Positions 26,330-34,128 of a stretch of DNA of 64,000 nt are shown piece by piece; the first letter of the stretch is position 1, and each line of letters starts with the position of its first letter. Source of the DNA: G963677085 sp963677085. Its GTDB lineage: Bacteria > Planctomycetota > Planctomycetia > Pirellulales > Thermoguttaceae. Where the stretch lies: NCBI GenBank assembly GCA_963677085.2, contig CAXXFH010000006.1, forward strand, positions 310,001 to 374,000. Direction: 5' to 3'. The position numbers and the translations under genes are program-made. Below the pieces are notes generated by a model that was given only the letters and a program-made list of their open reading frames with translations, was not told the origin of the DNA and made no database searches.

Positions 26330-27346
26330 ATGTCTGCCAGTTTAGAGGTTTTCGTAGGGCTGGACTACCACCAGGAGAGTGTCCAGGTGTGTTTGATGAA
26401 CCAGAAGGGCAAGATTCTCAAGAATCGGGCTTGCCCCAACGATTGGCGCAAGGTGCGGCAGGCCGTGGGAGCACGGCGGCAGCGGGTGTCGGTGGCCATC
26501 GAGGCCTGTTGCGGGGCAGCCGATCTGGCCCAGGAGTTGGCCGAGAAGGCCGGCTGGTCGGTGAGCCTGGCGCACCCGGGCTACGTGGCGCGGATCAAGC
26601 AAAGTCCGGACAAGACGGACTTCGGCGATGCGCGGCTGCTGGCCGACCTGATTCGGGTGGGTTACCTGCCGAAAGTGTGGCTTCCGCCGCAGCAGATTCG
26701 CGAGTTGCGCAAGCTCGTTCGCTACCGCAGCCAGTTGGTCGACGACCGTCGCCGCACGAAACTGCGTCTGCGGGCGATCCTGCGGGACGAGCGCGTGGTG
26801 CTTCCGGACATCCGGCCCTGGACGCGTGTTTGGCTGAAATGGGTGCGGGAAGAGGCGAAGCTTTCGCCCACCTCGCAATGGATCGTGAAACAACAATTGG
26901 ACCGGCTGGAACAATTCAATCACGAGGTTCGCCAGGTCGAGCGGGAATTGCAGGCATGGGCCGACGAGGACCGCCTTTGCCTGAAGTTGATGGAGTTGGC
27001 CGGAATCGGGTTGATCACGGCGGTTACCCTGCGGGCGGAGATCGGGCGTTTCGATCGCTTTGCCAAGGGCAAGCAGCTTGCCCGATTTTGCGGTCTTTCG
27101 CCGCGCAACGCGTCGAGTGGAACGCGGCAGGCGGACAGCGGCCTGATCAAAGCGGGCAATCCGCAACTGCGGAGCATCTTGATCGAGGCGGCCCATCGTT
27201 TGATGTTACGCGAGCCACGATGGCGAAAGTTCAGCGCCCGGCTGCGCCGAAGAAAGAAGCCCACGAACGTGATCGTGGCGGCCGTGGCGAATCGTTGGAT
27301 TCGTTGGCTTTTTCACCAGATGCAGCCCGACCAGTTAGCATGCTGA
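26330..27346 (+). mobile_element. IS110 family transposase (DEDD recombinase)
   Basis: The 338-residue protein has the IS110 layout: an N-terminal RuvC-like DEDD domain starting EVFVGLDYHQESV (Asp12), VAIEACCG (Glu) and DKTDFGDARLLADL (two Asp), then a C-terminal Transposase_20 domain with LAGIGLITAVTLRAEIG and FCGLSPRNASSGTRQ, whose Ser is the presumed nucleophile. The ATG at 26330 follows AGGAG. The gene is intact. IS110 elements lack terminal inverted repeats, so I cannot place the ends. The non-coding part upstream fits a bridge RNA. The insertion sits next to a split REP-like palindrome, a known type of target for this group. Confidence 0.93.
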
Positions 27347-27895
27347 AAACGGAATATCACGCACACCAGTAGAACCGCGGAAGCTGTGGAATCAACGAAA
27401 TTCGGAGGCCCGACGTTGGTGAGAACTCGCTCGAAGGTGCCAGGGGCTCAACGCTCGACAGCAGTAGGGGCTGTTCTCTCCAACTCGAAACAACCACCAT
27501 GGGCTAGAGACGATTCTCGATGCTCGGATAGAAGTATGGGCGCCCCGAATTCCCTTATTGACGCCTGCATAGCCAATGAAACGACGGCGACCAACGGGAA
27601 CCTGGATCTCCAAGCGTTCGGTTTTCCGAAACGATCATTTTCAATGCACGCATCAATCGACGCCACAGAAAGCATCCCTGCCGAAGTTTCGGCGGCTCCC
27701 TCCGCCGACCAGGGGCGTTCATTGCCACCCCCTGGACCCCCGGCTAGCCTCTTCTTCTGCTCGGTTGCGTTCCACACGGACCACCAAAAAATTCGACGAA
27801 TACACCACCAACCAAGCCTTGACACCCGACGAGCTTTCATAGAAGTGGCACCCAACGAATGCCGATTCCTCGATGTCGAATACGCATTCCCGCGA
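27347..27895. other. Gene-free stretch with a dispersed element
   Basis: This includes the right flank of the IS110 element, the repeat at 27556-27656 and about 230 further bases up to the end of the acetyltransferase gene. No frame looks coding. Confidence 0.5.
27556..27656. repeat. Dispersed approx. 100 bp element, copy 2
   Basis: TTGACGCCTGCAT at the left end and ATGCACGCATCAA at the right end are imperfect inverted repeats. The inner blocks GACCAACGGGAACC and GGTTTTCCGAAACGATCAT match copy 1 at 2030-2112 in order and spacing. Confidence 0.65.
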
Positions 27896-28489
27896 CTACG
27901 CGATCGCACCCGCTTGGTCGGCGACCCTGCCGTCCTCCTTGATCTTCGAGAAAACGCAGCTATCTCGCAAGGTCCTATCCATGTTTCTGACATCGTTCCG
28001 CAGAATGCCTTCAAGCACGAAGCCGAGACGTTCCGCCACGCGTCGACTCCTAGTGTTCTTCGTACTCATTCGTATCTCAACCCGGTTTGCGTCCAGGTTT
28101 TCCAACGCATACCGGTTGATTTCCTCGACGGCTTCCGTGATATAACCCTGGCAGGCATGGGATTGGCGAACCCAATAGCCAATCTCGAACTTCGGAATCG
28201 ACCAATCGACGCGATGCAGCCCGCTGCCGCCAACGAAGGTCAAGGAATCGTTCAAAAAGAGATGAAGCCGATAGTCTCGTCCCTCTTCGAACGCCTTTTC
28301 CGCACCGAGGCAATTCTCGCGTGCTTCGGTCGGGCTTGGGACGTGGTCCGCCCAGGGCATCCAGGGCCTCAACGTGTCGATGGTTTCTCCAATTGCCTCG
28401 CGCAATTGCTCCGCGTCGGCCACAGACGGCGAACAAATCAACAGCCTCTTGGTTTTCAGCTCGAGCGGAAATGGGATTTTGTTCGTCAT
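27896..28489 (-). CDS. GNAT acetyltransferase, RimJ/RimL type
   Basis: The 197-residue protein opens with LELKTKRLLICSPSVADAE and contains GYWVRQSHACQGYITEAVEE, the acetyl-CoA-binding region of the RimJ/RimL branch, followed by ANRVEIRMSTKNTRSRRVAERLGFVLEG. Members acetylate the N-termini of ribosomal proteins or small molecules such as antibiotics; the substrate here is unknown. The ATG at 28489 is the first sensible start, because upstream codons lie in a palindromic element that must contain or replace its promoter. Codon use seems less GC-biased than in the neighbours. Confidence 0.82.
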   Translation of the reverse strand: MTNKIPFPLELKTKRLLICSPSVADAEQLREAIGETIDTLRPWMPWADHVPSPTEARENCLGAEKAFEEGRDYRLHLFLNDSLTFVGGSGLHRVDWSIPKFEIGYWVRQSHACQGYITEAVEEINRYALENLDANRVEIRMSTKNTRSRRVAERLGFVLEGILRNDVRNMDRTLRDSCVFSKIKEDGRVADQAGAIA

Positions 28490-28512
28490 GATTCGATCAA
28501 TTGTGGTTGATG

Positions 28513-28842
28513 ACTCAAACTGAAAATGATTCCAACATTGGAGCCGCAGATGGACGCAAATGAACGCAGATAGCATGGCACTAGCATCGAACGGACTATC
28601 CGGCGCGAGAGGCTTTTGGGAAGCATCGTCTACACGGCGTGATCTACCAGAAAATCCACGTTTCCAAGTCGTTTTCGTCATCTGCGTTCATTTGTATTAC
28701 TAACCTCAAAGATCGTTAAGTTTTTCACGAAGATTGGCGACTAACGGGAGCGGGTTCCTGCTTCGGTGCGGTAGCACCGGTTTGGTTGGCGGCCCTGCCG
28801 CCCTGTGTTCATCTGCGGCTTCCTTCTGTTTTCAGTTTGAGT
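28513..28842. repeat. Palindromic MITE-like element, family A, copy B (interrupted)
   Basis: The ends are perfect 14-bp inverted repeats, ACTCAAACTGAAAA and TTTTCAGTTTGAGT. The 7-mer TTGATGA brackets the element (28507-28513 and 28842-28848). Without the nested 109-base insert it would be about 220 bases, like the other copies. The insert breaks the right inner arm between TCTGCGTTCATTTGT and GTTCATCTGCGG. Confidence 0.85.
28699..28807 (+). repeat. 109-base structured element, copy 2 (nested in family A element)
   Basis: This has the same sequence plan as 5849-5958. It carries hairpins CGGTGC/GCACCG and GGCGGC/GCCGCC (loop CCT), each matched by a changed but still pairing stem in copy 1. Its sharp edges inside another repeat show that it moved as a unit. 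Confidence 0.75.
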
Positions 28843-28870
28843 TGATGATTGATACGAAGGGCAAGAATCA

Positions 28871-28945
28871 TCTCGCAAAGGCGCAAAGACGCGAAGGACG
28901 AGGAGTGGAAGAACACTCTTTGATCTTCGCGTCTTGGTGAGAAAA
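28871..28945. repeat. Inverted repeat pair of the CGCAAAGACGCGAAG type
   Basis: TCTCGCAAAGGCGCAAAGAC with GCGAAG on the left is matched by CTTCGCGTCTTGGTGAGA on the right, around about 30 unique bases. I see a single copy in this window. Confidence 0.6.
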
Positions 28946-28997
28946 TCCTCGTCGCCCACCACGTCAATATCCGCACGTCGAGCACGAACGTTATCCG

Positions 28998-29693
28998 TTA
29001 CCTCGCCTTGCGACAATGATACGCGAAAAACGACGCGCCGACACGTTCGGCCGTGAGGATCTCGAAGCCGGCGCGCTGAAGTAGCCCTTCCATGATCCAG
29101 TCCAGCGTGCTGAATTCCTTGGCCACGTGTCCGGCGGCCGCGGGTCGCATGGCTTCGGGCAGCCCGCCGAGGAACTCGTCGAACGTCTTGGCCGCTTCGC
29201 CCGGGGCGATCGAAAAAACGACATCGCGAAGGACGAATTGTCCGCCCGGCTTGAGCGCGCGGCACACGTTTTCCAGGGCAAGGAGCTTCCAGACGTCGGG
29301 CAAATGGTGCAGGCACGCGACCGACACGACCGCATCGAAACGCTCGGCCGGCAGATCCATCGTGAGAAAGCCGGCGTGTTGCAGCTCGATGCTGTCGAGC
29401 CCTTGCTCGCGGGCCTTGTGGGCAACGTACTCGAGCATGACCGGCGAGACATCGACGGCCGTCACCCGATGACCGGCAGCCGCCGCCGCACGGGCGAACC
29501 GCCCGGTGCCGCAACCGATCTCCAAAACGGTCGAACCGAGCGATAGTGCCAACAGCTCGAGAGTTGCCCGATTCTCGCCGTCCACGTCGCGAAAGGTGGC
29601 CATTCGCGTGTCGTATTTCTCCACCTCCGCCACGTCGGCGTAGTCGGTGCCAACCTGCTGAATCTCGTTCCACTGCCAGTCGGGGGTGCGCAA
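28998..29693 (-). CDS. Class I SAM-dependent methyltransferase
   Basis: The 231-residue cytoplasmic protein has the Rossmann SAM-binding motif VLEIGCGTGRFARAAAA near residue 56, then VTAVDVSPVMLEY (acidic ribose ligand), FDAVVSVACLHHLPD and the post-motif RALKPGGQFVLRDVVFS. This is the methyltransferase type 11/25 pattern; the acceptor molecule is unknown. The TTG start at 29693 is supported by AAGGAG eight bases before it. It is monocistronic between repeat-rich stretches. Confidence 0.85.
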   Translation of the reverse strand: MRTPDWQWNEIQQVGTDYADVAEVEKYDTRMATFRDVDGENRATLELLALSLGSTVLEIGCGTGRFARAAAAAGHRVTAVDVSPVMLEYVAHKAREQGLDSIELQHAGFLTMDLPAERFDAVVSVACLHHLPDVWKLLALENVCRALKPGGQFVLRDVVFSIAPGEAAKTFDEFLGGLPEAMRPAAAGHVAKEFSTLDWIMEGLLQRAGFEILTAERVGASFFAYHCRKAR

Positions 29694-30056
29694 GACGATT
29701 CTCCTTCAGATTCCAGGGCGATACACGATAGACGGGCTCGGGCGAGGAAAGGTTCGGGCTGGGGCTTCCGTCGATTCCTAATGAACGGATCGGATGCCCG
29801 GGGCTCGCCTGGGCTGCCCTTCGCTGGGCAAACCGGTGCCCCTTTGGGACACGCCGGGGGCCAACCGCTGGCTTGTTCAGTGATGTAGGGTAGGCCGAGC
29901 GAAACGAACCCCACCAACGCTGGCTCCGGTCTATTGCCCCCGAATGCCGAACGGACCTATACCCTACACAAATGGAGCGATGATAGTACGTGACGAGCTT
30001 CAAGGAAGACTTCAAGAAAAAAACTGTGGGGCTCGCTTTGCTCGACCCACCCTACG
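29694..30056. other. Gene-free stretch containing an inverted-repeat element
   Basis: The element at 29885-30055 fills the right half. The left half holds short palindromes and the methyltransferase leader with its ribosome-binding site. No gene is visible. Confidence 0.5.
29885..30055. repeat. 171-base element with 30-base terminal inverted repeats
   Basis: The left end GTAGGGTAGGCCGAGCGAAA and the right end TTTGCTCGACCCACCCTAC are inverted repeats, extended inward by CCCCAC and GTGGGG. The inside is unique. It ends just inside or at the stop of the next minus-strand gene. Confidence 0.65.
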
Positions 30057-30833
30057 TCACTGGAACACAGCTGCAGGCCCCATCTTTGGATCATTGCCTG
30101 CAAGACGCCACTGTAGGCAATTAAACGCATTCCAAATCATAGGGCGACGTTCATCATCGGGCGCCATTTCAAAAAACCTTTTCTGAAGGCGTTCGGCGTC
30201 CGTACGGTCGCCGTGTTTGTAAAGAACGTAACAGATTCGGCTCATAGTCTTCGTTTGTCTTGATTCCTTAAAAAGCTCCCAAAAATGAGTATTCAGCATA
30301 CGGCGGTCAAATTCCAAATAAAATGCGGTCAATTGTTGGTCGAGAAGTTCGCCCTCTCGATCGAAGGAGTCGTTCCATTTGTCTAAAATCAATTGTTGAG
30401 CCTCTTTGCTCTTGCAACTTTTGAACAATTTCAGGCAAAGTACCCAAGCCGTTGAGACGGACTGAATAACCAACGGATGGGGCGATGGTTTCCCGGCCAA
30501 CTCCCTCATTTTCGAGATCATTTGAATTGCCGCCCGAGCTGCGTCCGGCTCATTGTTATCCGACAGAGACTTTCGATAGCTATTGAATTCGGTCGGCGCA
30601 AGTGCGCCGAGGGTTGCTACGAGGCGCGCCCGAATCTGCCTCTGCTGTCTGAGTATTGTATCGCGGTCGAGGCTGCCAGGAGTGACACGTCCTGGAACCG
30701 CTTTATAGTTGTCCGTCAAAGGGTATGGCTTTGCGTTCATGGTCACTTCCTCCGGTGTAATCATTTGCGCAACACCGAGGTATGAATTACCAGACACTAT
30801 CAACATGGTGGATATGATGAGCAATGATCGCAT
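30057..30833 (-). CDS. Secreted protein of unknown function
   Basis: The 258-residue product begins with a signal-peptide-like segment (MRSLLIISTMLIVSGNSYLG). The rest is mostly helical and polar, with AARAAIQMISKMRELAGK and a C-terminal half rich in Arg, Asp and aromatic residues. I recognise no family. The ATG at 30833 has GGGAG eight bases upstream. The coding sequence is visibly richer in A and T than the genes on either side and sits with two other small AT-richer genes on the same strand, which suggests recent acquisition. The three may form an operon. Confidence 0.55.
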   Translation of the reverse strand: MRSLLIISTMLIVSGNSYLGVAQMITPEEVTMNAKPYPLTDNYKAVPGRVTPGSLDRDTILRQQRQIRARLVATLGALAPTEFNSYRKSLSDNNEPDAARAAIQMISKMRELAGKPSPHPLVIQSVSTAWVLCLKLFKSCKSKEAQQLILDKWNDSFDREGELLDQQLTAFYLEFDRRMLNTHFWELFKESRQTKTMSRICYVLYKHGDRTDAERLQKRFFEMAPDDERRPMIWNAFNCLQWRLAGNDPKMGPAAVFQ

Positions 30834-30862
30834 GTCTTATTCTCCCTGCTGAAAAACGGTAC

Positions 30863-31180
30863 TCATGGCACACTCGGTAGTGGTACTGCGGAACAATTCG
30901 GATACGGTGTACCATCCGACACCAGTCCAATGCCTGGTATGTTTTGATTACCATTTGCGCACCAGTGCTGCGTGATAGGCCCGATATTGTTGAGCACCTG
31001 CAAATAGTAATATGTCTGATTCTCCAATGGCCCATTCGCCGGAGCAACCGTATAAGCTTTAATGCCGGGGTCCTGAATAGAAGCTGTTTCAAAACCTATT
31101 CCGGGGGGGGCGGTGTATCGTCGAATTGTCCTATTTCCCGAGGAAGATGTCAGCAAGCAATACTGTCGGCAACCCCTCAT
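30863..31180 (-). CDS. Short unknown protein, possibly the 3' half of a split gene
   Basis: The 105-residue frame starts at an ATG that overlaps the stop of the gene before it (ATGA). Its first third lies inside an inverted-repeat element (31078-31204), which encodes GFETAS. The remainder (KAYTVAPANGPLENQTYYYL and CANGNQNIPGIG) looks like a genuine extracytoplasmic segment. It has no signal peptide of its own and no ribosome-binding site at proper spacing. I think it is the distal part of an original gene whose proximal part is 31177-31374. Function unknown. Confidence 0.45.
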   Translation of the reverse strand: MRGCRQYCLLTSSSGNRTIRRYTAPPGIGFETASIQDPGIKAYTVAPANGPLENQTYYYLQVLNNIGPITQHWCANGNQNIPGIGLVSDGTPYPNCSAVPLPSVP

Positions 31181-31204
31181 AAGCCAGATTTGAAACCGCC
31201 TCTA
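31078..31204. repeat. AAGCCGTTTC-type inverted pair, copy 1
   Basis: TAGAAGCTGTTTCAAAACCT (31078-31097) and ATTTGAAACCGCCTCTA (31188-31204) are imperfect inverted repeats about 90 bases apart. Related arms occur at 35090-35171 and 48552-48570. Here the pair lies across the junction of two small reading frames. Confidence 0.6.
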
Positions 31205-31374
31205 GTAAGAAACCCTTCAAAATTGTTCCAGCCCGTGCGCCAATCGTCACCTACATGATAAAGTGGCGCAGAAGCGATACTCAGGCAAACCATAGCAAGC
31301 GACACAACAAGCACGTGGAACAGAGGGCAACCAGGACTCGCCGTGTCACTGTGATGATTCGATGACGAAAACAT
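31177..31374 (-). CDS. Short protein with signal peptide, possibly the 5' half of a split gene
   Basis: The 65-residue frame has a good ribosome-binding site (AGGAG, 11 bases before ATG 31374) and an N-terminal signal-like helix (FHVLVVSLAMVCLSIASAP) followed by YHVGDDWRTGWNNFEGFL. Its last residues (GGFKSGL) are encoded by an arm of an inverted-repeat element, and the next frame begins in a four-base overlap. This suggests that the element has cut one secreted-protein gene into two. Function unknown. Confidence 0.45.
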   Translation of the reverse strand: MFSSSNHHSDTASPGCPLFHVLVVSLAMVCLSIASAPLYHVGDDWRTGWNNFEGFLTRGGFKSGL

Positions 31375-31463
31375 CAGTAGGGTTCTCCTGCTTTGGACTT
31401 CGAGGGATCAGTTTCTGTGTGCGTACAGAGCGCACACCCTACCACTCTGCTCAGGGTGTTACG

Positions 31464-32411
31464 TCACTCATCACCTGTGACCGCAACACCGATCCGCCCC
31501 TTCTGCTCGACCATCTCCAACAAAAACAACCGCCTTAGCGCATCAAAGCCGCGGGCGTTGGGGTCTTCTAGGTTCCAGGCGTACCAATAGTGCGGATCTT
31601 CCGCCCGGTAGTGCGGTTGCCAGGATTGGGTGCAGTGGATGCCGTGGCCGAGGAAGCCGGCGTGCATGGGTACCACGTGGACCGTGGCAAATGTCTCGCC
31701 ATAGCGATGAATGATGTCGTTGTACGCGGCGTGAATTTTCAGTCCGTCGGGCCAGTCGGGCAGGCCGGCGGTGGCGGCGTCGCCGAGGCCGTCGGTCGGG
31801 TCGTAGATATCGGCCAAAAAGATCATGCACCCGCCGGGAAATCGTGCCTCGATTGCGCGCAGCATCTCGCCAAGCCGCCGCTCGAAGTTGTCGATCCAAG
31901 GCTTGGCCCGTTCGAAGGTGGCCCCGTACATGGCGCCCTCGCGCGGCGGCCGGCGGCCGTAGTCGTGGATCAGGTCGTTGCCGCCGCTGGTCATCACGAC
32001 TAGGCCGAACACCTCGGGCGGTTGCTCTTCGAGTTGGGCTTCAATGATGTCGACGTGGTGCAGCGACGTGCTGCCCGAGATGGCGAGGTTGCGCGTGGTT
32101 AGATTCGGCAACGCAGCGCTGAGGCAACGGCCCTCAATGTCGGGCCACTCGTCGTCGGGGTTGTGGGCGAGGCGTTCGAAATACGAATGCTTGCGCGGTA
32201 CGCCAAAACCGGCCGTCACGCTGTCGCCGATGCCCAACAGCAGTACGGGGCGCTCGGTCCACACCTGCTCAAACGGCTCCAACGCCACCGCGGGCCCGGC
32301 CGGCCCGGTTCCCTCGGGCAGGGAAATCCAGAGATACTTGTACGCCGCCGCGGCCGCGATGAGCACCGCGCCGACGGCTACCAGCAGAAGAAGTCGCCAG
32401 GGTTTTCGCAT
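31464..32411 (-). CDS. Membrane-anchored or secreted SGNH/GDSL hydrolase
   Basis: The 315-residue protein has an N-terminal hydrophobic anchor or signal (LLLLVAVGAVLIAAAAAY) and an SGNH-hydrolase body: block I LLGIGDSVTAGFG (nucleophile Ser), block III MTSGGNDLIHDYG (oxyanion Asn) and a late GHGIHCTQSWQ that could supply the catalytic Asp/His region. The enzymes hydrolyse esters on lipids or carbohydrates outside the cell. The ATG at 32411 follows GGAGA by seven bases; the longer in-frame reading has no ribosome-binding site. It diverges from the Crp/Fnr gene. Confidence 0.8.
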   Translation of the reverse strand: MRKPWRLLLLVAVGAVLIAAAAAYKYLWISLPEGTGPAGPAVALEPFEQVWTERPVLLLGIGDSVTAGFGVPRKHSYFERLAHNPDDEWPDIEGRCLSAALPNLTTRNLAISGSTSLHHVDIIEAQLEEQPPEVFGLVVMTSGGNDLIHDYGRRPPREGAMYGATFERAKPWIDNFERRLGEMLRAIEARFPGGCMIFLADIYDPTDGLGDAATAGLPDWPDGLKIHAAYNDIIHRYGETFATVHVVPMHAGFLGHGIHCTQSWQPHYRAEDPHYWYAWNLEDPNARGFDALRRLFLLEMVEQKGRIGVAVTGDE

Positions 32412-32623
32412 ACGGGTTCTCCGGTGCACGGTCGATGCGAACAGAATACCATGCGTGAGGGGCCGGTTGAAGCAGCATACGTCCGAGGTCGGCAAGAGGT
32501 CGTCACTGAGGAGGGGGAGGACTCGCCTGGGCGCCATCTTTGCACGTTGCCGCGCTGGTCGCTGAGAGAAACGGCCCGTAGAATCCCTCATCGGCTACAA
32601 AACCCTTGGGGATTTGCCTCCCG

Positions 32624-33364
32624 ATGTCCGAGACGTTCTGGTTCCTCAAACGCTGCGATTTGTTTCGGCGGTTGTCGTCGGAGGAACTTCGCGAACTCGA
32701 AGGGCGTAGTCTGCTGCGCAAATTTCCTCGCCGGGGTTTGATTTACGCTCCGGCCGATCACGCCGACGGCGTGTTGTTGTTGATCGCCGGTCGCGTCCAG
32801 ATTGGCACGATCACCGACGAGGGCAAGCAGGTCGTGCTGGCGTTTATCGAGCCGGGCGAACTGTTTGGCGAACTGGCCGTCGTCGAGTCGGGTGAGCGGG
32901 AAGACTACGCCGAGGCTGTCGAGGCGTCGACCGTGGCCCTGCTTCCGGCCGATGCCGTGCAGCAACTCATGGCCGTCCATGCCGATGTCTCGGTGGGGGT
33001 GACGAAACTCATCGGGTTGCGCCGCCGTCGCGTGGAACGTCGGTTGAAATACCTGCTGTTTCGGTCCAACCGCGAGCGGTTGGTCCACCTGTTGCTCGAA
33101 TTAGTCGAGCAATATGGCCAATCGGATGCGGCGGGATGGCGGATCGGTATGAAGCTCTCGCACCAAGATCTGGCCAATGTGATCGGAGCAACGCGCGAGA
33201 CGGTTACTCTGGAGTTGGGACACCTTCAGTTAGCGGGGCTGCTGCGCGTCGGTCGCCAGAAGATCGTCGTGCGCGACCTCGAGCGACTTGCCCAAAGTGT
33301 GGGCGCGACGGTCCCACACGTGGTATGCCCTCACCAACAGACTTCCGCTGTCACCCGGCGGTAG
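32624..33364 (+). CDS. Crp/Fnr family transcriptional regulator
   Basis: The 246-residue protein has an N-terminal cyclic-nucleotide-type effector domain (about residues 10-120, with ELFGELAVVESGERED) and a C-terminal winged helix (about 150-230) with the recognition segment LSHQDLANVIGATRETVT. There are no cysteine clusters, so it is not an Fnr-type iron-sulfur sensor; it may bind a nucleotide or another small effector. The ATG at 32624 is preferred to an upstream GTG or ATG because the domain starts directly after it. A small membrane protein gene follows, possibly in the same transcript. Confidence 0.88.
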   Translation: MSETFWFLKRCDLFRRLSSEELRELEGRSLLRKFPRRGLIYAPADHADGVLLLIAGRVQIGTITDEGKQVVLAFIEPGELFGELAVVESGEREDYAEAVEASTVALLPADAVQQLMAVHADVSVGVTKLIGLRRRRVERRLKYLLFRSNRERLVHLLLELVEQYGQSDAAGWRIGMKLSHQDLANVIGATRETVTLELGHLQLAGLLRVGRQKIVVRDLERLAQSVGATVPHVVCPHQQTSAVTRR

Positions 33365-33547
33365 TTGTTCGCAACGGGCAGGCGGCGCCGCTTGCGTCGC
33401 GCGGACATCCCGAAAACCGCCCGAGTGTAACCTTCCTAACAGAACATTACTGCAAAACTGTCCACAATGGCGATGAAGGCGGAAAACTGGGCAAATACCC
33501 ACGCGAAATGGGTGGTTGTCCGTCGGATGTGTTGCGGGAGGCCCACG

Positions 33548-33904
33548 ATGATCATTAAGTCGGATCGCACGAAACGGTGGGCAGCCTGTCCCGAGGGCGG
33601 ACTGCAACAGTTGGTCGACGAACTCCACGCCCGACGGCGACGCGAGTTTCTCAAGCGTTTGGCCAGTACAGCGACCGTGGTCGTTGCACTGGGGGCCGGT
33701 GGCTACGTGGCGGCCGGGTGGTTGCGGCAAGCGATGGAGTATCGCTATGGTGGCCTCACGTGCAGTGAGGTTCGTCGCTTGGCTGCCGACTACCACGCCA
33801 AGCGTCTCGATCTAGAAACCACGCGAAAAATGACGATCCATCTGAAAAAATGTCCCCGCTGCGGCCCGGACTATCGGGAGAAGTATGGTGAGTTGGTCGG
33901 ATAG
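33548..33904 (+). CDS. Small single-pass membrane protein with a C-terminal H-x3-C-x2-C motif
   Basis: The 118-residue product has a basic N-terminal region (LVDELHARRRREFLKRLA), one membrane helix (STATVVVALGAGGYVAAGWL), then an outer or inner tail ending in MTIHLKKCPRCGPDYREKYG. The H-x3-C-x2-C pattern resembles the zinc-binding core of zf-HC2 anti-sigma factors, but here it lies at the C-terminus. It follows the Crp/Fnr gene on the same strand and could modulate it or a sigma factor; that is inference. I chose the ATG at 33548, since an earlier start would add a Cys/Trp-rich leader without support. Confidence 0.55.
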   Translation: MIIKSDRTKRWAACPEGGLQQLVDELHARRRREFLKRLASTATVVVALGAGGYVAAGWLRQAMEYRYGGLTCSEVRRLAADYHAKRLDLETTRKMTIHLKKCPRCGPDYREKYGELVG

Positions 33905-33908
33905 CCCG

Positions 33909-34062
33909 CATTTCTCACCACGGAGCCACGGAGAACACTGAGAAGGGAAGGTTTGCTGCGAACCGATAGCCATCTGACTGATGTCAAGCTGCCACAGAAC
34001 GGTCTTCGCAAGTTGTTTCGTGCAAACAACTCCATGATCTCCGTGCCTCCGTGGTGAGAAAT
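33909..34062. repeat. CACGGAG palindromic element, copy 2
   Basis: The ends ATTTCTCACCACGGAG (left) and CTCCGTGGTGAGAAAT (right) are inverted repeats that extend 25 bases with one mismatch. It starts a few bases after the stop of the small membrane protein gene and is related to copy 1 at 22939-23100. Confidence 0.8.
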
Positions 34063-34128
34063 TCGTCCTGGGGTTGTTATGCTATTAGCGGACAGTCGTC
34101 GCTGACACTGCCGGCGGTCCCGTGGCGT

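Larger units (their letters stand above)
28490..28997. other. Gene-free stretch made of nested repeats
   Basis: Almost the whole stretch is repeat: family A copy B (28513-28842) interrupted by the 109-base structured element (28699-28807), then a separate inverted pair at 28871-28945. Confidence 0.65.

Noticed and set aside
27386..28510. Plus-strand frame of 374 codons opposite the acetyltransferase
   Set aside because: It is an antisense frame over a clear GNAT gene and a repeat, with frequent low-complexity and no domain.
28699..28807. Integron attC site
   Set aside because: The element has CTAAC and GTTAAG motifs that recall attC core sites, but the spacing and 7-base consensus do not fit, and no integrase is near.
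15824..28842. CRISPR array
   Set aside because: The repeated units are inverted pairs spread over many kilobases with no regular direct repeats or spacers, and no cas gene is present.
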